From NCBI GenBank assembly GCA_936933955.1, contig CAKZIN010000064.1, positions 1 through 25,864 on the forward strand: a stretch of DNA of 25,864 nucleotides. The letters are read 5' to 3'. The stretch's first letter is position 1; each line of letters opens with the position of its first letter. Both the position numbers and the translations under genes were made by a program. Below the pieces are notes generated by a model, which saw only the letters and a program-made list of their open reading frames with translations, did not search any database and was not told where the DNA came from. Positions 7,739-15,069 of this stretch are shown in pieces. The DNA comes from an uncultured Sphingopyxis sp. Lineage in GTDB: Bacteria; Pseudomonadota; Alphaproteobacteria; Sphingomonadales; Sphingomonadaceae.

Positions 7739-8608
7739 ATGGCCGCGACCAAGAACCACGACTACCACCTGGTAAATCCGAGCCTGTGGCCGCTGATGGG
7801 CAGCTTTGCTGCGCTCGTCATGTTCTTTGGGCTCGTCGCCTGGTGGCATCCCGAAACCTTTGGTCCGATCGGCAAGATCGTGTTCGGGCTAGGCGTCGCC
7901 GGGGTGATCGCGACCTTCTACTTCTGGTGGGCCGACGTCATCCGCGAAGCGCACGCGGGCGATCATACGCCCGTGGTGCAGCTGCATATGCGTTACGGCA
8001 TGCTGCTGTTCATCGCGTCCGAAGTGATGTTCTTCGTCGGCTGGTTCTGGGCGTGGTTCGATTTCTCGCTCTTCCCGGTGCCGCTGGAGGTGGCAGAGGG
8101 CGCGGTCCAGAACATGATCGGGCAGGATGGCGCGGCGGCGCTGCTGCAATGGCCGCCCAAGGGGCTGGAGGTCATCAACGCCTTTGACCTGCCGCTGCTT
8201 AACACGCTGATCCTGCTGTGTTCGGGGACGACCATCACCTGGGCGCACCACGCGCTGATCAAGGGCGATCGGCAGAATCTGATCCGCGGGCTGTGGGTGA
8301 CGATCCTGCTCGGGCTGCTGTTTTCGGCGATCCAGGCCTATGAATATTCGGTCGCGCCGATCCCCTTCAAGGGGCTGAACTACGGCGCCGCCTTCTACAT
8401 GGCGACGGGGTTCCACGGCTTCCACGTGATCGTCGGCACGATCTTTCTGATCGTCTGTCTGGTGCGCGCCTACAAGGGGCACTTCACGCCGAAACAGCAT
8501 TTCGGGTTCGAAGCGGCCGCCTGGTACTGGCACTTCGTCGACGTGGTGTGGCTGTTCCTGTTCATCGTGATTTACGTGTGGGGCGGCTGGGGTGCTCCCA
8601 CCCACTAA
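7739..8608 (+). CDS. ctaE: Cytochrome c oxidase subunit III
   Basis: Third core subunit of the aa3-type oxidase, an all-helical membrane protein that stabilises subunit I and its proton uptake. The 289-residue product with about seven hydrophobic segments matches the family. Signatures are the N-terminal HDYHLVNPSLWPLMGS, the segment ASEVMFFVGWFWAWF with the conserved Glu at about residues 97-111, TTITWAHHALI at about 163-173, and the C-terminal AAWYWHFVDVVWLFLF. ATG 7739 has a GGGGAAG ribosome site 3-4 bases upstream. DUF983 follows after 18 bases. Also called coxC. Confidence 0.97.
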   Translation: MAATKNHDYHLVNPSLWPLMGSFAALVMFFGLVAWWHPETFGPIGKIVFGLGVAGVIATFYFWWADVIREAHAGDHTPVVQLHMRYGMLLFIASEVMFFVGWFWAWFDFSLFPVPLEVAEGAVQNMIGQDGAAALLQWPPKGLEVINAFDLPLLNTLILLCSGTTITWAHHALIKGDRQNLIRGLWVTILLGLLFSAIQAYEYSVAPIPFKGLNYGAAFYMATGFHGFHVIVGTIFLIVCLVRAYKGHFTPKQHFGFEAAAWYWHFVDVVWLFLFIVIYVWGGWGAPTH

Positions 8609-8626
8609 CCGGCGAGGGCGCGGGGC

Positions 8627-9109
8627 GTGAGCGATCCTGCCCCCGCGCCTGCCGTCGCAGCGACGCCGGGAGAGGGCGCCGCGGCGCCGCTGCCTCGAGC
8701 GCACCCCTCCCGCTGGATCCGACCGAGCGCGTTTAGTGCGGCGATGGGCGGGCTGTGCCCGCGTTGCGGGGCCAAGACTTTGCTCGCGGGCTGGCTCAAG
8801 GCGCACAAGGTCTGCAGCGCGTGCGGGCTCGACTTCGACGCGTTCAACCTGGGTGACGGCCCTGCGGCCCTGGTGATGATGGTGGTGGGCACGATCGTCG
8901 TTCCTGCCGCGCTGGTCGCGCACTTCGCCTGGCACCCGCCCGCGATCGTGCAGATCCTGTTCTGGACCGTCGCGAGCTTCCTCCTCACCGTTGGCGGGCT
9001 GCGCATCGTCAAGGGCTGGCTGATCGCTGCAGAATTCCAGCGCGGCGCGCGCGAGGGGCGACTCGTCACGCGCGAGGTGGTGACGCCCCCGGCGGAGGAC
9101 GTGCGCTGA
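8627..9109 (+). CDS. DUF983 family membrane protein with zinc ribbon
   Basis: A 160-residue protein with an Ala/Pro-rich N-terminus (1-25), a zinc-ribbon-like pair of motifs, CPRCG at residues 44-48 and CSACG at 63-67, and two hydrophobic helices at about 78-98 and 104-124. This matches the DUF983 family, which is commonly found in alphaproteobacterial cytochrome oxidase operons. Its role is not established; an assembly or metal-handling role is inferred from the neighbours. The start is GTG 8627 because no ATG occurs before residue 40. The stop overlaps the next start codon (TGATG). Confidence 0.88.
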   Translation: MSDPAPAPAVAATPGEGAAAPLPRAHPSRWIRPSAFSAAMGGLCPRCGAKTLLAGWLKAHKVCSACGLDFDAFNLGDGPAALVMMVVGTIVVPAALVAHFAWHPPAIVQILFWTVASFLLTVGGLRIVKGWLIAAEFQRGAREGRLVTREVVTPPAEDVR

Positions 9110-9786
9110 TGCCGCGCCGCTGGCCGCTCTGGCCGACGCTGCTCGTCGCGAGCGCGATCGCGGTGATGGTCGCGCTTGGCTGGTGGCAGTGGACCAAGGC
9201 CCCGCTCAAGGACGCCGCGGTTGCGACCTGGCGCGCAAACCTCGGCCAGCCGCCGGTTGCGTTGCCGCGCTTGGGGCCGATCCCGCGCGAACTGCTTTAT
9301 CGCCGCACCCGCGCCACCTGTCTCGAGCCGGTGAGTTTTCGCGTGGTCGGCGGCAATGCCGCCGACGGGCGCGCCGGTTTCCGGCTGCTGGCGGATTGCC
9401 GCACCGGGGCAGAGGGGCCGGGCTTCGTCGCGGACCTGGGCGTCGCCGATCCCGATGCGCCGCGTGACTGGGCAGGCGGTGAGGTCGAGGGTGTGCTGGT
9501 CGAGGAGCCGGTCGCTTACGGCCTGCTCGACCGCCTCTCAGGTAAGCCTGAACCCGTCGCGCGGGCGATGATCGTCGCGTCAACGCCCGCCCCCGGTCGC
9601 ACGGCAACCGCGCCGCCGGACCCGAGCGACGTCCCCAATAACCACCGCGCTTACGCATGGCAGTGGTTATTCTTCGCGCTCGCGGCGGCGGTGATTTACG
9701 TGCTCGCACTGCGGCAGCGGGAAGGGCGCGCGGCCAAGGAGTCGAAGGCGGATCCTCCCGCGCCCACCACGTCGTCCCGGACCTGA
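9109..9786 (+). CDS. SURF1-type cytochrome oxidase biogenesis protein
   Basis: SURF1/Shy1-type factor that helps heme a insertion into subunit I. The 225-residue product has the family layout: an N-terminal membrane helix (about residues 8-26) ending in GWWQW, a periplasmic domain, and a C-terminal helix preceded by the family motif PNNHRAYAWQW (about 176-186). The middle domain is quite divergent. The start overlaps the DUF983 stop (TGATG), so translation is probably coupled. The last codons and the stop lie inside the left arm of the inverted repeat at 9771-9857, so the C-terminal tail (TTSSRT) looks repeat-derived. It is the last gene of the oxidase operon. Confidence 0.88.
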   Translation: MPRRWPLWPTLLVASAIAVMVALGWWQWTKAPLKDAAVATWRANLGQPPVALPRLGPIPRELLYRRTRATCLEPVSFRVVGGNAADGRAGFRLLADCRTGAEGPGFVADLGVADPDAPRDWAGGEVEGVLVEEPVAYGLLDRLSGKPEPVARAMIVASTPAPGRTATAPPDPSDVPNNHRAYAWQWLFFALAAAVIYVLALRQREGRAAKESKADPPAPTTSSRT

Positions 9787-9857
9787 TCCGGGGCCGGGCT
9801 GCGTTTTCGCCACGGTTGGAAAGAAAAAGCCCGACCGCGGATCAAGTCCGGGGTGAC
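9771..9857. repeat. Imperfect 30-bp inverted repeat, possible bidirectional terminator
   Basis: Left arm 9771-9800 and right arm 9828-9857 are inverted copies with 25 of 30 positions matching; two of the five differences would still form G-U pairs in RNA. The loop is 27 bases. The core has the form CCGGACYTGATCCG, resembling palindromic repeats scattered between genes in many sphingomonad genomes (family resemblance from memory, not searched). The left arm covers the surf1 stop codon. Lying between convergent genes, it could end transcription from both sides. Confidence 0.75.
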
Positions 9858-9936
9858 GGTGACGTTGGTTGGCTAGCGGCTCGTTCGCTTCGGCTTGGTT
9901 CGTAGCTGGCCGACGTAGTGTTCGAAGCGGCCCCGC

Positions 9937-11073
9937 CTACGCTGCCTTGCCGTGGAGCGTGTCCATGCTGACCGCGGAGCCAGCGTCGATCTCCGCCGCC
10001 TTTGCTTCGACGAGGCGGACGATATGCGCGACCATCGCGTCGTCCTCGACATGGTGGTCTGTGACGCCGGAGAGGTAGACCATGTGTCGCCCCGCGCCGC
10101 CGCCGGTGATGCCGATGTCGGTTTCGCGCGCTTCGCCGGGGCCGTTTACGACGCAGCCGAGCACCGACAGCGACATCGGCGTGCGGATGTGGGAAAGCGC
10201 TTCCTCCAGCCGCTCGACCGTGCGGATGACGTCGAAACCCTGGCGCGCACAACTGGGGCAGGAGACGATCCGCACCCCGCGTGTCCTGAGACCGAGCGAT
10301 TTCAATATGTCGAAACCGACGCGCACTTCCTGTTCGGGTTCGGCGGACAGGCTGACCCGTAGCGTGTCGCCGATCCCCGCCCACAGCAGCGAGCCGATGC
10401 CGATCGAGCTTTTGACCGTGCCCGCGATCATGCTCCCCGCTTCGGTGATGCCGAGGTGCAAGGGACAGTCGACCGCTTCGGCGAGCTGCATGTAAGCGGC
10501 GACCGCGAGGAACACGTCGCTCGCTTTCACCGCCACCTTATATTCGTGAAAGTCGTGGTCCTGCAGCAGCTTGATATGATCGAGCGCGCTTTCGACCAGC
10601 GCTTCGGGGCAGGGCTCCCCGTATTTTTCGAGAAGGTCGCGTTCAAGGCTGCCGGCGTTGACGCCGATGCGGATGGCGCAGCCGTTGGCCTTGGCGGCGC
10701 GCACCACCTCGGCGACCCGCTCCGATGACCCGATGTTGCCGGGGTTGATGCGCAGGCACGCCGCCCCCGCGTCGGCAGCCTCGAGCGCGCGCTTGTAATG
10801 AAAGTGAATGTCGGCGACGATCGGCACGCGCGCGGCGCGGGTGATCTGGCGCAAGGCCGTGGTCGCCTCCTCCGTCGGGCAGGAGACGCGAATGATGTCC
10901 GCGCCCGCTTCCTCGCAACGGCGGATCTGGTCAAGCGTCGCCACCGCGTCCTCGGTGGGCGTGTTGGTCATCGTCTGCACGGTGATCGGCGCGTCGCCGC
11001 CGACGGCAACGCTGCCGACCATGATCTGCCGGGATTTGCGACGGTGAATATCGCGCCAGGGACGCACGGACAT
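9937..11073 (-). CDS. ispG: (E)-4-hydroxy-3-methylbut-2-enyl-diphosphate synthase
   Basis: Penultimate enzyme of the MEP isoprenoid pathway: converts methylerythritol cyclodiphosphate to HMBPP using a [4Fe-4S] cluster. The 378-residue product shows the N-terminal TIM-barrel segments (PITVQTMTNTPT, VPIVADIHFHYKRAL, LRINPGNIGS). The C-terminal iron-sulfur module has CPSC (Cys272, Cys275) and GCVVNGPGEA (Cys307, Glu314 as fourth ligand). The frame runs 45 codons further upstream, but that part is low-complexity and outside the family; ATG 11073 gives MSVRPWRDIHRRKSRQIMVG, the expected start. No convincing ribosome site is seen. It converges on the oxidase operon and is divergent from the porin gene. 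Also called gcpE. Confidence 0.97.
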   Translation of the reverse strand: MSVRPWRDIHRRKSRQIMVGSVAVGGDAPITVQTMTNTPTEDAVATLDQIRRCEEAGADIIRVSCPTEEATTALRQITRAARVPIVADIHFHYKRALEAADAGAACLRINPGNIGSSERVAEVVRAAKANGCAIRIGVNAGSLERDLLEKYGEPCPEALVESALDHIKLLQDHDFHEYKVAVKASDVFLAVAAYMQLAEAVDCPLHLGITEAGSMIAGTVKSSIGIGSLLWAGIGDTLRVSLSAEPEQEVRVGFDILKSLGLRTRGVRIVSCPSCARQGFDVIRTVERLEEALSHIRTPMSLSVLGCVVNGPGEARETDIGITGGGAGRHMVYLSGVTDHHVEDDAMVAHIVRLVEAKAAEIDAGSAVSMDTLHGKAA

Positions 11074-11281
11074 GGGGGAGGGGGCTCGCTCGAGTGGCAC
11101 CCCGCGGGGGGCGGGGCGGGGCAGAGTGCATATCGCCCACGAAGCAGTGAGGTGCAAGGTCGGCGGGGTGGGACAGGGAGCGGCATCGGTCGACGTGCGG
11201 TTCGCCACGTCATCGCCCGCACCCCTCCGCTGGCCACCTTAGCGCTTGCTCTCCACCCCCAGCGTTCGCCACAAGCGCGCG

Positions 11282-12028
11282 ATGCGCCGGTTGTTCTTCC
11301 CACTCGCCCTTCTGATCGCGACGCCCGCCTTCGCGCAGGACAGCGGCACCGATGCCGCAACCGAGAGCGCCGACACGCCTACCGTCGGGCCGATCGAGAT
11401 CAGCGGAGCCATCACCGCGACCAGCGACTACCGCTATCGCGGGCTCAACCTTGCCGACGGCGCGCTGCAGCCGACGGTGACGATCGCGCACGAGAGCGGC
11501 TTCTACGTCGGCGCATGGGGCTCCAACCTCGACGATACGCCGCGCTACGGCACGATCGAGCTCGACCTCTACGCAGGCTGGTCGGGGGAGGTTGCCGGGG
11601 GCGTGACCGCCGATGTGGGGGTGATGCGATATATCTACCCGGACCGCGACCGCGCGCTGGGGCGCACCGATTATTGGGAGCCATACGTCTCGGTTCGGGG
11701 GAGCCTCGGCCCGGCGACGGCCAAGGTCGGCGTCGCCTATGCACCCGCACAGAACGCCATCGGCGGCGGCGATAATGCCTACAGTTTTGCGGAGCTTTCG
11801 TCGGGCATTCCGCTGACGCCGGTGACGCTCAACGCGCATTTCGGGCGGTCGGCGGGGAGCTTGACGCCGGGGCGGCGTTACTGGGACTGGTCGCTGGGCG
11901 CGGATTATGCGCTGCCGGGGGGGATCACGGCGGGGGTGCGCTACGTCGACACCGATGTGCCGAGCAGCGCCCCCCTCGCCGGTCAGTATGACGCGACGCT
12001 ATTATTCAGCGTCGCGTTCAATTTCTGA
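11282..12028 (+). CDS. TorF family putative outer-membrane porin
   Basis: A 248-residue exported protein: signal peptide at residues 1-18 (ending TPAFA before QD), then a beta-rich domain. It matches the TorF/Gcw_chp family: ISGAITATSDYRYRGLNLADG near the N-terminus, alternating aromatic strands (GFYVGAWGSN, IELDLYAGWSGE, DYWEPYVSVRG) and a C-terminal strand ending in Phe (LLFSVAFNF), as expected for an outer-membrane barrel. The substrate is not predictable. ATG 11282 directly precedes the signal peptide; the frame extends 12 codons upstream from a TTG. It converges on the RcnB-like gene with only 10 bases between the stops. Confidence 0.85.
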   Translation: MRRLFFPLALLIATPAFAQDSGTDAATESADTPTVGPIEISGAITATSDYRYRGLNLADGALQPTVTIAHESGFYVGAWGSNLDDTPRYGTIELDLYAGWSGEVAGGVTADVGVMRYIYPDRDRALGRTDYWEPYVSVRGSLGPATAKVGVAYAPAQNAIGGGDNAYSFAELSSGIPLTPVTLNAHFGRSAGSLTPGRRYWDWSLGADYALPGGITAGVRYVDTDVPSSAPLAGQYDATLLFSVAFNF

Positions 12029-12042
12029 GCCGTGAGGCTCAG
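12025..12042. terminator. Hairpin spanning two convergent stop codons
   Basis: A perfect 7-bp stem, CTGAGCC (12025-12031) and GGCTCAG (12036-12042), with a GTGA loop. The left arm contains the TGA of the porin gene and the right arm contains, on the other strand, the TGA of the RcnB-like gene. There is no U-run on either side, so a classical intrinsic terminator is doubtful; a symmetrical 3'-end structure is the likely role. Confidence 0.5.
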
Positions 12043-12515
12043 TAGTAGAAGCCGCGATAAACGCGGATGACACGGTTGGTGCGCGCGTTGATCAGCACCA
12101 GATCGTTGCCGTAGCGCACGTAACGCTGACCAGCGCGGACGCCCGGGAGGCCGTAGTTGCCCGGATTGTTGAGCCAGTAGCGGTTGCCTGCCCACTCCGG
12201 ACGCAGCTGGTAGCCGGGGTTGATCTGGCGGTAGGTCCAGCCGCGCGGCGCGACGTAGCGACCTTGGCGGAAGCGGTCGGGGTGCGCGCGGCGATAGTCG
12301 CGCCAATCCTCGCGCAGTTCTTCGCGCGCTTCGCGAACGTCGTGGCGAGCATCGCGCACGTCGTGGGGCGAGCCGGTGCGACGTGCGTCACGCAGGTCGC
12401 GGTTCGCTTCACGGACGTCGCGAGCGCTTTCGCGGACCTCACGCGCGCTTTGCGCCGAGGCGAAGGTGGGGAGGGCGAGGGCCGCGACCAGCGCGGCGGC
12501 AGTAAGCTTCTTCAT
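12039..12515 (-). CDS. RcnB-like periplasmic protein with charged helical domain
   Basis: A 158-residue exported protein. A signal peptide (1-21, ending FASA before Q) is followed by a highly charged Arg/Glu/Asp helix (about 24-78) built on repeated D-V-R-E-A-R-like units, such as ESARDVREANRDLRDARR. The C-terminal domain (about 83-156) has the RcnB pattern: FRQGRYVAPRGWTYRQ, then YWLNNPGNYGLP, then RYVRYGNDLVLINARTNRVI. RcnB of E. coli is a periplasmic nickel/cobalt homeostasis protein; no clear metal-ligand cluster is visible here, so that function should not be assumed. ATG 12515 has a good AGGAG ribosome site about 10 bases upstream. It may be transcribed separately from the stress gene upstream, which ends in a strong terminator. 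Confidence 0.8.
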   Translation of the reverse strand: MKKLTAAALVAALALPTFASAQSAREVRESARDVREANRDLRDARRTGSPHDVRDARHDVREAREELREDWRDYRRAHPDRFRQGRYVAPRGWTYRQINPGYQLRPEWAGNRYWLNNPGNYGLPGVRAGQRYVRYGNDLVLINARTNRVIRVYRGFYY

Positions 12516-12605
12516 GGCGAATAACTCCTGTGGGGAATGCCGCGGTGCCACCCGGCGGAGGAACGGGCACTGAACCTTCCGGTCATCGGACGGAAAGAAT
12601 CGCTG

Positions 12606-12639
12606 CAACAAAGAAGGGGGAGCGGTCGCCCGCTCCCCC
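12606..12639 (-). terminator. Rho-independent terminator of the repeat-bearing stress gene
   Basis: A perfect 10-bp stem, GGGGGAGCGG (12616-12625) and CCGCTCCCCC (12630-12639), with a 4-base loop. Read leftward it is followed by TTCTTTGTTG, a U-rich tract. It lies 31 bases beyond the stop codon of the gene ending at 12670, the right place and orientation to end its message. Confidence 0.8.
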
Positions 12640-12669
12640 TCGTTCCTTTCAATCCAATCCCGGGTGGGA

Positions 12670-13803
12670 TCACATGCGAGCACGGCCCGCATTGTGACCG
12701 CCGTTACGGTACAGGATGTCCGCCGCGGTCGCCGCATCCATCGGATGATGGCGCGTGTCGACCGACACAAAGACGCCGCCCGAAGACATGCGATCGCTGT
12801 AGTAGGTGGCGTCCTCATCGCTGACGCCGTGGCCCTTGAGCGCTTCGTTGAGCGATCCGGCCGCAGCACCGATCAGTGCGCCGGTAGCGGCCGCGCCGGG
12901 CACTGCGCCCGCCGCAATCGCGCCAGCGGCCGCGAGCGGGCCCACACCCGGAATTGCGAGCGCTGCGATGGCCAGGCCGGCACCAAGCGCGCCACCGCCG
13001 AGGATGCCGCGCAGGTAGCTGCTGTGCTCCTCGTCGACGACTTCGCCCGAACCGTCGGTGGTCGTGGTGGTGCGACCCGACTGCGCGATCACCGACAGCG
13101 CGGCGTCGGGGACGCCCGCTGCACGCAGATCGCGAACGGCGCTCTGCGCCTCTTCCTGCGTGTCGAAGATCGCCGACACAACGCCGCCACGAGCGGTCGC
13201 CGCCATCGCGTCACCCGTCGAGCCGTGCCCAGAGGTGTAGCCCTGCGACTGCTGGTAGGACGAGGTGCCTGCGGTTGCGGCAGCAACGCCACCAACGCCG
13301 CCGGTCACAGCGTTCGCCGCGCGATCGAGCGGGCCCCGGTTGGGATCGTCGTGGCCATCGAGCGCATTGGCGGCGCGATCGAGCGGCCCGCGGGTGGGGT
13401 CATCACGTCCGTCGAGCGCATTGGCCGCACGGTCGAGCGGGCCACGGTTCGGATCATCATGCGCCATCGCGCCCTCGACGCCGCCACCATGGCCAGTCAG
13501 CGCGTTCGCCGCCCGGTCAAGCGGACCGCGGTTCGGGTCGTCATAGCCATCGACTGCATTCTGCGCGCGATCAACTGGCCCGCGGGTGGGATCGTCGTTG
13601 CGTCCGGACATCGCGGCCGAGACACCGCCGGTGCCGCCGGTAATGGCGTTTGCGGCGCGATCTAGCGGGCCACGGTTCGGGTCGTCGGTGCCCTGGAGGA
13701 CGTTCGCCGCGCGGTCGAGCGGGCCGCGATTGGGATCGTCGTGACCGTCGGTCAGATTGCTGGCCTTTTGGCCGGGAGTTTCGCCGGGGACGTTATTATT
13801 CAC
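12670..13803 (-). CDS. General-stress protein with seven 18-residue repeats, YflT-like domain and glycine-zipper region
   Basis: A 377-residue protein. Residues 22-168 carry seven copies of the unit DDP[NT]RGP[LV]DRAANAL, beginning at 22, 40, 70, 88, 116, 134 and 152; units are 18 residues, with Gly-rich insertions after copies 2, 4 and 7. Residues about 207-245 (GVVSAIFDTQEEAQSAVRDL) resemble the YflT/general stress protein 17M domain. Residues about 268-318 form a Gly/Ala-rich hydrophobic stretch of the glycine-zipper type. The C-terminus (VFVSVDT at about 344-350) looks like a second half of the fold. No signal peptide is seen. The start is GTG 13803 with a strong AAGGAG site 7 bases upstream; an in-frame ATG far upstream lacks support. 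The molecular role is unknown; a stress role is inferred from the YflT resemblance and a possible sigma-EcfG promoter. Confidence 0.82.
   Translation of the reverse strand: MNNNVPGETPGQKASNLTDGHDDPNRGPLDRAANVLQGTDDPNRGPLDRAANAITGGTGGVSAAMSGRNDDPTRGPVDRAQNAVDGYDDPNRGPLDRAANALTGHGGGVEGAMAHDDPNRGPLDRAANALDGRDDPTRGPLDRAANALDGHDDPNRGPLDRAANAVTGGVGGVAAATAGTSSYQQSQGYTSGHGSTGDAMAATARGGVVSAIFDTQEEAQSAVRDLRAAGVPDAALSVIAQSGRTTTTTDGSGEVVDEEHSSYLRGILGGGALGAGLAIAALAIPGVGPLAAAGAIAAGAVPGAAATGALIGAAAGSLNEALKGHGVSDEDATYYSDRMSSGGVFVSVDTRHHPMDAATAADILYRNGGHNAGRARM
13300..13740 (-). repeat. In-frame direct repeats, seven units
   Basis: DNA encoding the seven-copy 18-residue repeat of the general-stress protein. 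Each unit spans 54 bases, with 30-36 extra bases after copies 2, 4 and 7. The units differ at many third codon positions while the protein sequence stays nearly constant, which points to selection on the peptide rather than very recent DNA duplication. Confidence 0.9.
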
Positions 13804-13810
13804 CCTATCT

Positions 13811-13816
13811 CTCCTT
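13811..13816 (-). promoter_or_regulatory. Ribosome binding site fixing the GTG start of the stress protein
   Basis: AAGGAG on the minus strand, 7 bases before GTG 13803. It is the best ribosome site in this stretch and decides the start against the upstream extension of the frame to 13917. Confidence 0.8.
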
Positions 13817-13878
13817 CTGCCTCTGACGCCTCGGCGCGCCGATCCGGGGGGAAGCGCTGGCGGCAGGGTTCGGACGCT

Positions 13879-13906
13879 AAACTCCCCGCTCCGCCATTTG
13901 GGTTCC
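13879..13906 (-). promoter_or_regulatory. Possible sigma-EcfG (general stress) promoter
   Basis: Read leftward: GGAAC at 13906-13902, an 18-base spacer, then AGTTT at 13883-13879. The alphaproteobacterial general-stress consensus is GGAAC, about 16-18 bases, CGTT. The -35 is perfect and the -10 differs at one base. It would give a leader of about 70 bases before the stress gene. Position and target make it attractive, but the -10 is imperfect. Confidence 0.38.
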
Positions 13907-13982
13907 GGTAAAATCATCAGCCGTGACGTGGCGAGAGATCAGCGGCGGGTATGCGCCAAGGGGTCGGGACGTGACCCACGGT

Positions 13983-14005
13983 TCGGCTCGCGGAATCCGA
14001 GCCGA
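13983..14005 (-). terminator. Hairpin downstream of the epimerase gene
   Basis: Perfect 8-bp stem, TCGGCTCG (13983-13990) and CGAGCCGA (13998-14005), with a 7-base loop, 29 bases past the epimerase stop. A second short hairpin (GGGTC 13961-13965 with GACCC 13973-13977) follows. Neither has a U-run, so this is a candidate terminator only. Confidence 0.4.
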
Positions 14006-14034
14006 GGGCGCACAATCGCGACCCGCCGCCGCCC

Positions 14035-15069
14035 CTAGCGCTGATAATAGTCGCGAAACCAGGCGACGAACTGCGCAATACCCTCTGGCACCGTAGTGGA
14101 GGGACAGAAACCGGTGAGCCGCTGGAGCAAGCTCGCGTCCGCCCAGGTCGCGTGCACATCGCCCTGTTGCATCGGCAGATAATTGCGGATGGCCTTGATC
14201 CCGAGCTCCGCCTCGACCGCGTCGATAAAATCCATCAGCCGCACCTTGTCGTTGTTGCCGATGTTAACGATGCGGAACGGCGCGACGGGGGAGAGGCTGT
14301 CGCCCTCGACGATGTCCTTGGGGCTCGCCGGGCGCACGGGCGCGGCGTCGATCAGCAGCCGGATCGCCTTCACCAGGTCGCCGACATAAGTGAAGTCACG
14401 CCACATGTCGCCATGATTGTAGATGTCGATCGGACGACCATCGAGCATCGCGTCGACAAACTTGAATAGCGCAAGATCGGGCCGCCCCCACGGCCCATAG
14501 ACCGAGAAAAAGCGGAACATCGTCGTCGGCAGATCCCAAAGATGCGCATAGCTGTGCGCCATGCTTTCATTGGCCTTCTTCGTCGCCGCGTACATGGTCA
14601 GCTGTGTGTCTGCCTTTTCCGTTTCGGTGAACGGCATCTCGTCGTTGGCGCCATATACCGAGGAGGTGGAGGCCATCAGCAGATGGTCGACCGCCAGCTT
14701 GCGCGCGGCCTCCATGACGTTGAGCGTGCCGACGATATTGCTGTCGATATAAGCGCGCGGATTCTCGAGGCTGTAACGAACGCCCGCCTGCGCCGCGAGG
14801 TGGACGATGACGTCGGGCTGGAACGCCTCCGCCACGGACCACAGCCGCGCCTCATCCTCGAGCAACGCTTCGATCGCGTTGAACCGTGGATTCTGGAGGA
14901 GCATCTGATGACGGCGGCGCTTCAGATTGACGTCGTAATAGTCCGACATGCCGTCGTAGCCGTGCACCACGAACCCCTCCGCCAGCAGCAGTTGCGCGAG
15001 GTGGTAGCCGATGAACCCGGCGGTCCCGGTAACGAGCACGCGGCGGGGGGCGGGGTTGGGGTCGGTCAC
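14035..15069 (-). CDS. NAD-dependent nucleotide-sugar epimerase (UDP-glucuronate 4-epimerase-like)
   Basis: Extended short-chain dehydrogenase of 344 residues. The Rossmann motif TGTAGFIG is at about residues 14-21. The catalytic Ser/Thr region ASTSSVYG (about 133-140) is followed by the Y-x-x-x-K pair Tyr160 and Lys164 (YAATKK). The segment RFFSVYGPWGRPDLALFKF and the GDMWRDFTYVGDLV box are typical of UDP-glucuronate/UDP-glucose 4-epimerases of capsule and LPS synthesis, so UDP-GlcA to UDP-GalA is the best guess. Exact substrate is not certain. The start is GTG 15069 because GGAG lies 6 bases upstream; a TTG seven codons earlier is less likely. It is divergent from thrC and has no other polysaccharide genes beside it. 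Confidence 0.88.
   Translation of the reverse strand: MTDPNPAPRRVLVTGTAGFIGYHLAQLLLAEGFVVHGYDGMSDYYDVNLKRRRHQMLLQNPRFNAIEALLEDEARLWSVAEAFQPDVIVHLAAQAGVRYSLENPRAYIDSNIVGTLNVMEAARKLAVDHLLMASTSSVYGANDEMPFTETEKADTQLTMYAATKKANESMAHSYAHLWDLPTTMFRFFSVYGPWGRPDLALFKFVDAMLDGRPIDIYNHGDMWRDFTYVGDLVKAIRLLIDAAPVRPASPKDIVEGDSLSPVAPFRIVNIGNNDKVRLMDFIDAVEAELGIKAIRNYLPMQQGDVHATWADASLLQRLTGFCPSTTVPEGIAQFVAWFRDYYQR

Noticed and set aside
9858..9936. 79 bases between the palindromic repeat and the ispG stop
   Set aside because: Searched for small genes, hairpins and promoters; nothing convincing was found.
11074..11281. Divergent gap between ispG and the porin gene, with GC-rich runs such as CCCCGCGGGG
   Set aside because: No convincing -10/-35 pair or operator could be recognised, and the open frame extending ispG into it looks non-coding.
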